Assembly: GCA_037974665.1 (NCBI GenBank)
Contig: CM075780.1
Location: 7,191,768 to 7,255,767 of the forward strand
Length of the DNA stretch: 64,000 nt
Direction of reading: 5' to 3'
From: Ehretia macrophylla
Taxonomy: Eukaryota > Streptophyta > Magnoliopsida > Boraginales > Ehretiaceae
Positions 56,466 to 64,000 of this stretch are shown one piece after another. Below the pieces are notes generated by a model. That model ran no database searches, was not told the DNA's origin, and saw nothing but the letters and a program-made list of their open reading frames with translations. The position numbers were made by a program, and so were the translations under genes. How positions within the stretch are numbered: position 1 is the first letter of the stretch; the number at the start of each line of letters is the position of its first letter.

Positions 56466-59400
56466 TGTCACGCCCCAACCCGGCCTATAAGGTTAAACTA
56501 GGGTGTGATCTAAACATTCAAGTCATATCACGTACTTAACCGTTTATGAAGATTTCACACTTAATGTTTTAGGCCCAAACTCCAAAATTTTCAGAAAACC
56601 GGCAGCATAACAGCTGTAATTGAGCTCTTTGGTTTGGCCTAATTCTCTAAACGCCTCAAAATTTTCCAATCTCAATTTCGTTTCCAACTAGGATTACCAT
56701 TTAACATCAATTGAATTGCCTATTGGTTATTTCAATGTCTCGTTTGATTTATAACCTGGCATGATGCTATGTCTCATTTGTTTGTTTATCCTCGTTACAA
56801 AAGTACCTGTTGATCTTAGCTTAATAGCGAGTACCTGTTTAAGGTTTGGATGGTTCATCTTACTTAGCCCTTACCTAATACTTCATAATCCTATTATAAC
56901 TACTAGCGATAATAAAAGCAAAACGACCATAGCAGTATCTAGTGACTGTCTAGAAATATTAGTACAAACCAAATTAGACCCCAAATTACAACGGGGGTCT
57001 TTTACATTACAACATTAAGCAACATGAAAGAAACAGTCTTCAAGTAGCACAGTTTTCACAAATGGCCATAAATCAAGCAAAGCACATAGGACAGGCAATC
57101 ACTCCAAGGAATCATCGTTAGGCACATCGTCCTTAGGTACCTGTTCTTGATCTTCTTTACCTGAGATGATAAAAGAGGGTGAGTCCTTATGAACTCAGCG
57201 AGGGGGAACGAGAAATAGGTTTTGAAACTCATTTTCCCGTTCAATCTTATGAAAATCCTTTTGCAAGCATGAATATAACACAATTAAGTACATAATAATA
57301 ATACAAAAGTAAAGGAACACAATTACCCGTCTTTCCTCCCCGAGGTTCTCTAGGAACCAAGCGAGAGTACTTATACACATAGTAAAAAGGATACGGTGAG
57401 CTTTTGCTCTCAGTTCATTTCCAGAATCAGTTGTTGCAGCCGAATTTAAATCATCCCCTTAACACGCCAGGTGTGTGTACTCCGGATGTACCCCGAAATC
57501 CTACGACCCAACTCTCCGAGGAAGTCTAGCCCCCAAGCTAGAGAGGGAATGGGACCATGGTAGTCACGGGTGCACCGGCAAGACCGATGCCGCCCGGTGT
57601 GCGTGATCGCTACCATGCCAGAATGAAAGGTTGCAACCTTATATGCAATGCACATTTATGACATTTAATATATCACATTAGGAGGACAACAAAGTAGGTT
57701 GCCTCCGAACAGTCATAAGATTGCACATTGACAAGTAAACAAGCGAGGCACGGATAGACAAGTAATTTCACTTGAAAAGCTCATGGAGTTATATGAACAT
57801 TAAACGGACAGCCATCTAACGCACATAAATCAAGTCATATAACTCAATTCAAAGTCCACATAATCAAATAATAAGATTATATAACATGCAACAACATTTA
57901 CGTGGGCTCGGATGCAAGAAAATCCTATTTGTCAACATGCAATGATCAAAATCACATTTAGGACTATAAGGGCATCTACGGGCAGCCTACTAAGCATATA
58001 ATTTCACATAATATCCAAATGATCAACACTTAGCAAGACTACCTAGTCATTAGGGTTTCCATTTCGTGCTTACCCGCGTGATTAAACCCTAAGTCAACTC
58101 AAAATCAATCTCAAGCCATGCATCAATTAATTCAAACATCCCCAAGTACTCAAAACAGTCCACACAACATCCCAATGTCACAATCCCAAGCAATTAATAC
58201 CACATGAGAAGTTACAATAATTTTTCTAAGCATATAACCAAGTGAACCCTCACTGCAATAGGCTGTTTTCCCACAATTATTAAGATAATCAAACAATATC
58301 CAATTCCAGTGAATGAGATTTCAAATTAAAGCTTAAGAAGTGAACTAAAATCAGAAACAAACCTTGCATCATTTGGAGTTCGGGATCATTAGTTATAGCC
58401 GAAACAGTGAGATGGCACAAAACTGTCCAGATTTGCACACATTTCAATAATTGACTTTTTGAGGTCCTTAGGGTCATATTTAGCCTTAGTCCATTTCTTA
58501 CAAACATGTCCAGAACTGAAAATTTTAGCAGCACACCAAATTTCATGCATTTTGGATATCATTTACTAAGTAAAATATGGTTCTTTCTACAAGGTCAGTG
58601 CATCTGCCAAAACCTGCTTCATTTTTCCAGATTTCCAGATTTGGACACATTTCAAAGATTTTCCATTTTGAGGACTTTAGAGTCAAAATTAGCTTTGACC
58701 AATTTCTGCGAAAAATGTTCAAAACTAGCCAAAATAGTCACCTACCAATTTTCATGCATTTTAAACATCATTTGCCTAGCCAAACTCACCTCGAAACAAC
58801 AGGTCAGAGAGCTGTCACATAATCCGACTTCACCTATCATCACTTTCAAGCCAAAATCTTGCCATGCATGGTTGAAGAAGCTTATGACCGAACATATAAC
58901 TCAAGTACAGAAGCAAAGACATACATTTAAGAGCATGCATGTGGATTTTTGAAGGATTTTCAAAAGGTTTTAGCCTTCACCTTAGCAAATCAACAAGAAG
59001 ATGCACAAAAACTTGTTGAAGCACAATTTTCTTCTTCTTCTTTGCCTAGCTGAGATTCCAACTTGGTTTTCTCTATTTTTCCTAGCTTAGTGACCAAGCT
59101 CTTAGTACATGCATGTGGTTAGAACAAGAAGAAAAGAAATGGAAGCTTAGCAACTCACCTAGGGCCGAAATGAAGACTCAAGAGCTTGCATGTGAGTTTT
59201 CTTGCAACCTAGCTAGCTTGGTTGAGTTCCTTTGCTTGGGCTTGCCTTGAATAACCATAGGATGATGAAGATGAGCTAGGAAGGTGAGAAACTCAGCCAA
59301 GGCCGAGAGAGAGAGAGAAAAATGAGAGGGAGAGAGAGAAGATGAGAGGAAAAAGAAGAAATGACAAAGAATGACAAAGAGTGAAGCTTTTGCATTTCTT

Positions 59401-60054
59401 CAAGCATTTGGTCGGCCTTGAGCTTGATGATTCAGCCTTTTTGTGTCTTCAACGTGTAATTTAAAATTGCTAGCATGGGCAAGGTGTGTTTGGTCGAGCA
59501 AGGTGGAGAATTGAGGAGGTTTGGAGTAATTTTTTTATGCATTTGATAAGTGTTTTTGTCATAACTTGTCTAGAACCAATTTGAATTGAGCATGCATGAA
59601 AAGACACCACATAGTGGTCGGCCAAGGCTAAATAAATTCTGATTTTTTGTCATCTATTGGAGTATTATTTAATTGGGTGTTGGAAGTGCAAAAAGAATAA
59701 GGAATGCTTAGTGTTTAGTGAATTTTTGTCTTCTAGTGAGTTGATTTAGGATTATAATATTGATAGTGGAGTTTGTAGGATTATTTGATAGTCTAGTGCT
59801 TTGTGTAAGATGCTTTCTTGATTAGCGTGAGGGCACGTTTTCCTAGGTCTAGGACACGCACTACGAGATAGGACACGAACTATGAGATGAACGCACGTTT
59901 TTCAAGTAAATGCACGTAACCCTAAATGAATGCACATAATTCAATACATGGCACATAAAACGAACACAATTCTCAATCCTAGGTCAAGGCACGCAAATCT
60001 AGATTAAGGTACACGAAATGAGGTATCGCACGCAAATCGGGGTCGGGCCTCACA
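56466..60054 (-). repeat. Tekay-2 3' LTR
   Basis: 3,589 bp. On the minus strand it runs TGTGAGGCCCGACCCC...GGGGCGTGACA. ACGT-type repeats lie at 59826-60054 and the AGACCCC/GGGGTCT stem-loop at 56976-57000. The many short frames in it are not supported as genes. Confidence 0.92.
56976..57000 (-). promoter_or_regulatory. Conserved LTR stem-loop AGACCCC...GGGGTCT
   Basis: Perfect seven-base stem with an 11-base loop, the same as at 43364-43388. It is kept although neighbouring LTR sequence has diverged. Confidence 0.5.
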
Positions 60055-60067
60055 TCCTCCCCTCCTT
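60055..60067 (-). other. Tekay-2 polypurine tract
   Basis: On the minus strand AAGGAGGGGAGGA directly precedes TGTGAGGCC. It follows the pol tail gaatttcgggacgaaattc. Confidence 0.9.
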
Positions 60068-60372
60068 AAAAGAATTTCGTCCCGAAATTCAATATTACCT
60101 TTGAAATAAAGCTGGATATTGCTGCTCCATCTGGTCTCGCCTTTCCCACGTTGCTTCTTCAACTCCATGATGATCCCACAACACTTTCACCATTGGTATA
60201 GTTTTGTTGCGCAACTCCCAATCTTGCTAGTCTAGGATCCGAATGGGCTTCTCCTTATAAGACAAGTTCTCCCGAAGCTGCAACGACTCGGGCTCCAAGA
60301 TATGCGACGGATCAGGATGATACTTCAGCAGCATCGAAACATGAAAGACGTCATGAATATTGGAGAGGTTCT
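60068..60372 (-). pseudogene. Tekay-2 chromodomain region, frameshifted
   Basis: The GPF-to-chromodomain tail is recognisable (FHVSM, LRNKTIPMVKVLW, GVEEATWERRDQM) but out of frame with the rest. A run of five C on the minus strand (60373-60377) replaces the four in Tekay-1 and shifts the frame. A further stop lies near 60230. In other respects this chromodomain is as complete as that of Tekay-1. Confidence 0.85.
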
Positions 60373-60707
60373 GGGGGTAGTACCAGGCGATACGCCAATT
60401 TCCCAACCTTCTTAATTATCTCAAATGGTCCTACGAACCTCGGGCTCAACTTTCCACCCTTGCCGTGTTTAATCAGTCCCCTCCGAGGTGATATCTTCAA
60501 GAACACCTTGTCGCCAACCTCAAACTTGAGACTCCGTCTCTGTCGGTCTGCATAACTCTTCTGCCTGCTCTGGGCGGTAAGCATCCGTTTCCAGATGAGG
60601 TGGATATTATCAACAGTCTTCATAAGTTCAGGTAAAAGGGTCGGGTCAAAAGTCTTCATCTCACCTACATCCCAGTAAATTGGGGATCGACACTTACGTC
60701 CATACAA
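60351..60707 (-). pseudogene. Tekay-2 integrase C-terminal part (GPF module)
   Basis: Reads YGRKCRSPIYWD through VGDKVFLKISPRRG to FVGPFEIIKKVGKLAYRL, then shifts frame at the C run. One codon near the start is missing relative to Tekay-1 (DVGEMK against DEVGETK). Confidence 0.88.
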
Positions 60708-60737
60708 CGCCTCAAATGGGGCTATCCTGATAGTGGC

Positions 60738-61274
60738 CTAATAACTATTATTATAAGCGAACTCCGCTAGAGACAGATATTTCTCCCAACCTTTCCCGAA
60801 GTCTAAAACACACGCCCTCAGCATATCCTCCAGAATCTGAATAGTTCTCTCTGATTCTCCATCAGTCTGAGGGTGATAAGTCGTGCTGAAACTCAGCTTC
60901 GTTCCCAAAGCTTCTTGCAATCTCTTCCAAAATCGGGAAGTAAAACGAGGATCCCTATCCGATACGATACTCACAGGCATCCCGTGCAATCTTACAATCT
61001 TCACCACATACATATCTCTCAATTTCTCAGGACTATCCTCCTTGTTCATCGGTAAGAAGTATGCCAACTTAGTCAATCTATCCACTATGACCCAAACAGC
61101 GTCATGACCCTTTTGCGATCTGGGCAGGTCCATAACAAAATCCATAGTTATATGTTCCCATTTCCATTGAGGAATCTCCAATGGCTGAAGTAAACCTACG
61201 GGTCGTTGATGTTCCGCTTTGACTCTCTGGCAAGTCAAACACCGTGCCACAAACTCTGCAATTTCTCTTTTCAT
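60738..61274 (-). pseudogene. Tekay-2 integrase catalytic core
   Basis: The 178-codon frame spans CLTCQ of the zinc module, [20 protein letters not shown] and the SERT glutamate, so the D,D-35-E triad is intact. It is bounded by stops: TGA at 61281-61283, at the same codon where Tekay-1 has TAG, and TAG at 60738-60740, identical to Tekay-1. Confidence 0.9.
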
Positions 61275-61418
61275 GTTATTTCACCAATAGTGTTGCTTTA
61301 AATCCCGGTACATCTTTGTTCCGCCGGGGTGAATAGTATATCTTGAATTATGGGCTTCTTCAAGAATCTTCTTTTTCAGCTCTGGTTCATTGGGAACACA
61401 AATCCGATTCCTAAACCT

Positions 61419-62312
61419 CTAAATACCATCATCATGAAACTTGAAATCTGTGTTGCTTTCTTTAATCTTCTGAAATTGTTGGTCCTTCTGTTGAGCCTCC
61501 CGTAACTCAGACAACAAGGTCAATTGAACTTGTGTAGTGGCAAAAAGTAACCCTTTCTGAGTCAATTGTGGTTTCCACAAAAATGCTTCCTCCAACAACT
61601 CCTGCACCTTGACTTCCAATTTTGCCATGCTCGCTTTTCTACTTAAGGCATCTGCAACTACATTTGCTTTACCGGGCACATAATTGATTGTGTAGTTATA
61701 ATCATCCAAAAGCTCCATCCTCATATTTAACTCTTTTTGAGAGAACAAGTATTTCAAGCTCTTATGATCAGTAAATACCTCAAACTTGTTACCCCACAGA
61801 TAATGCCTCCATTTCTTGAGTGCAAACACAATAGCCGCCAACTCCAAATCATGTGTCGGGTAATTCAATTCATACGACTTTGGTTTCCTAGAAGCATATG
61901 CAATCACCCTTCCATTTTGCATCAGTACACAACCCAAACCTTCTTTTGAAGCATTGCTATAGATTACAAAACCTTGAGTTCCTTCAGGCAATGCAAGAAC
62001 AGGTGCGGTGGTCAATCCCTTCTTCAATTCTTGGAAGCTGTTCTCACACTTATCATCCCACACGAACTTTGTTTTCTTTTGAGTGAGCTTTGTGAGCGGT
62101 CCTGCAATCTTAGAGAAATCTTTCACGAATCTCCGATAATAGCCGGCTAGACCAAGAAAACTCCAAATCTCCGTAACATTCTCTGGCTTCTTCCAAGACA
62201 TCACTGCTTCTATCTTTGCTGGATCCACCGCTATTCCCTCTTGGGATATAATATGTCCCAAAAATGCAATCTGTTGCAACCAAAATTCATACTTGCTAAA
62301 CTTTGCATACAA
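61419..62312 (-). pseudogene. Tekay-2 RT thumb/connection and RNase H
   Basis: Begins [19 protein letters not shown], where Tekay-1 has a stop, and continues through the RNase H domain. It carries the same Asp-to-Asn change ([12 protein letters not shown]; codon 61953-61955). About 12 bp are missing near 61720, removing four residues before MELLDDYN. It ends at a TAG near 61419. Confidence 0.9.
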
Positions 62313-62429
62313 TTGATGCTCTCAAAGTTTCTGCAGTACTAACCGCAGATGTTGTTCATGCTCAACCTCGAATTTCAAGTATACCAAAATATCATCAATG
62401 AATATCACCACAAATTGGTCCAAGTAGGG

Positions 62430-63413
62430 TTAAAACACCCTGTGCATCAAATCCATAAAAGCTGCAGGGGCATTAGTTAGTCCAAAAGGCATAACTACAC
62501 ATTCATAATCCCCATATCTCGTCCTGAAAGCCGTTTTAGGCACATCTTCCTTTTTGATCCGCAACTGATAATACCCTTGCCTCAAGTCAAGTTTCGAATA
62601 CACTTTGGCTCCTTGCAGTTGATCAAATAACTCGTCAATCAGGGGAAGCGGGTATTTATTCTTGACAGTCACTTGGTTCAATCCTCGGTAATCAATGCAT
62701 AGCCTCAACGTTCTGTCTTTCTTCTTCACAAATAGAACTAACGCACCCCACGGAGAAGAACTTGGTTGAACAAACCCTTTCTTCAACAATCCTTGCAATT
62801 GGTCCTTCAATTCTTGTAGCTCGGCCGGTGCCATACGATAGGGAGCTTTAGATATCGGCTGGGTGCCAGGTAGTAACTCTATAACAAACTCGATTTCCCG
62901 ATTTGGGGGTAAACCGGGTAATTCTTCTGGAAACACATCCGCATAGTCTTTGATCACATGTATTTCCTCCAACTTAGCTTTGTTCGACGGCTTGTTGATG
63001 AGGTAGGCTAAGTATCCGCTACACCTTTTTCTCAAGGATTTCACTGCTTTCGTAGATGAAATGATGGAACTTCTGATAAAATCTCTTCGACCCATTACCT
63101 CCAGTATTGATTGACCAGGTACCCGGAACGTTATAATCTTTGCCCGGCAATCTAGTTGGACATGATGTTTTGCCAGCCAGTCCATCCCTAAAATGACCTC
63201 ATAATCTCGAAAAGGTAATACAATAAGATTGGATGAGAATTCCATATCCTTAATTTGGATTTTACATGCTTTACAAGCTGAGCTAGTAACGAGTTTAGAA
63301 CCCATTAGAGTACCAACTTCTACTTCGTATGGCAAACATACAACTTTCAGTTTCACACGTTCCACACATAAGGGAGTAATAAATGAATGAGTAGCATCCG
63401 GATCAATTAGCAC
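62430..63413 (-). pseudogene. Tekay-2 protease and RT fingers/palm
   Basis: Protease motif reads [10 protein letters not shown]: the Gly of the D-x-G active-site motif is Asp (codon 63396-63398), which should inactivate it. The RT part keeps [20 protein letters not shown] and [13 protein letters not shown] stop follows FMDLMHRVF; the FIDDILVY motif is on the other side of it (62313-62429, a short piece ended by another stop). Confidence 0.9.
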
Positions 63414-64000
63414 CCTAACAGGTTGATTCAGTATGAAGAATGTACCTTCAACAACAGCGGTCTCATCTGGAATCTCCTCGCACTCAATAGCATAAGCTCA
63501 AGCCTGAACTCTAGGAACTGGAGTCTTGCCTCTAGCAGCTGGTTTACCCTGATTCTGCCCTGCCTGTCGTTTAGGGCAATCATTGATCAGATGCTGATCA
63601 CTACCACATCTCATACATTGTCCTGACTTCCTCCAACACTAGGCCTCATAATGCCCCTTCTTGTCACAATAAGAACAGCTGACGGACTGAGTAGCAGGTG
63701 AACTACCTGTGGATCCGCGGGCAGAAGAGGCTGATGGCGCTTTCATCGGGCCATAGTTATTCACTGGTCTGTTCTGGCTCTGGCCCTGATTACAACTCTA
63801 ACTCTGGAATTTCCTCTGCTGACCTAGAGGCTGGTAAGGTTTCTTGTTCGGTCGACTCGAACCGGCTCTATCAAGTTTTCTCTTCTCAACTCGAGAGGCA
63901 GCAGCAAAGAGAGCAGAATAGGTATCGAAGTTATGAGAAGCCAACTGGTCCTAAATCTCTGGCCTTAATCCAGTAGTAAATTTCCACATCTTTGCCTCCG
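63414..64000 (-). pseudogene. Tekay-2 Gag C-terminus and zinc knuckles, partial
   Basis: Two CCHC knuckles are recognisable between about 63590 and 63680 (CSYCDKKGHYEA..C and CMRCGSDQH). A TAG falls inside the first, one residue from its last Cys, and a TGA lies near 63498. Upstream is the Q/N/S-rich linker and the end of the Gag domain, leaving the window at 64000. Confidence 0.85.

Larger units (their letters stand above)
56466..64000 (-). mobile_element. Tekay-2: Ty3/gypsy chromovirus, minus strand, cut by window end
   Basis: Same family as Tekay-1 by LTR ends, polypurine tract and protein sequence. Its 3' LTR is 56466-60054, with the polypurine tract at 60055-60067. The interior reads leftward-to-LTR from beyond the window. 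It sits in a 5S spacer about 518 bp after the start of the gene at 55943. The left flank is TTAAA; the other target copy is outside the window. Its polyprotein has several stops, one frameshift and a small deletion. Confidence 0.93.

Overview
The window is nuclear DNA of a flowering plant. Three things show this: tandem 5S rRNA genes of angiosperm type, long-terminal-repeat (LTR) retrotransposons primed by initiator-methionine tRNA (primer site TGGTATCAGAGC), and a Ty3/gypsy chromovirus polyprotein of the Tekay/Del kind (Gag, protease, reverse transcriptase, RNase H, integrase, chromodomain). The species cannot be named from the sequence. I see no ordinary protein-coding host gene.

The host sequence is a 5S rDNA tandem array, all on the + strand. 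It survives in four blocks (2644-5862, 13524-15563, 24949-33033, 52282-56465) holding 26 copies of the 119-bp 5S gene at a usual spacing of about 680 bp. No copy matches the array consensus; the closest (29981-30099) has three substitutions. The array looks like a decayed, probably silent edge of a 5S locus. It has internal structure: a type A spacer before about 31.4 kb and a type B spacer after it, an alternating two-unit repeat in the last block, and longer duplicated blocks in the third.

Five LTR elements interrupt the array. (1) A minus-strand LTR at 1-2643, cut by the window edge. (2) LARD-A1, 5863-13523, plus strand: 2.9-kb LTRs around 1.8 kb of non-coding interior. (3) LARD-B, 15564-24948, plus strand: 3.3-kb LTRs around 2.7 kb of non-coding interior that still ends in a chromovirus pol-like tail. 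(4) Tekay-1, 33034-52281, plus strand: 3.58-kb LTRs and a complete but nonsense-riddled gag-pol. Its 5' LTR is split by LARD-A2 (33689-40970, minus strand), a second member of the LARD-A family. (5) Tekay-2, from 56466 past the window end, minus strand, with a decayed pol. Target duplications of 5 bp, slightly mutated, flank elements 2, 3 and 4 and the nested LARD-A2.

The LARDs carry no proteins, so they must have been moved by enzymes supplied elsewhere. Their LTR ends resemble the Tekay ends (TGTGNNNCCCGAACCCG at the start, GGGGYGTSACA at the end), so a Tekay-type integrase is a reasonable candidate partner. The three plus-strand elements in the array entered the 5S spacer within about 22 bp of the same unit position. 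Other points of interest are arrays of about 20-bp ACGT-containing repeats at the LTR starts, a conserved stem-loop in the LTRs, and a stop codon and an RNase H active-site change shared by both Tekay copies.
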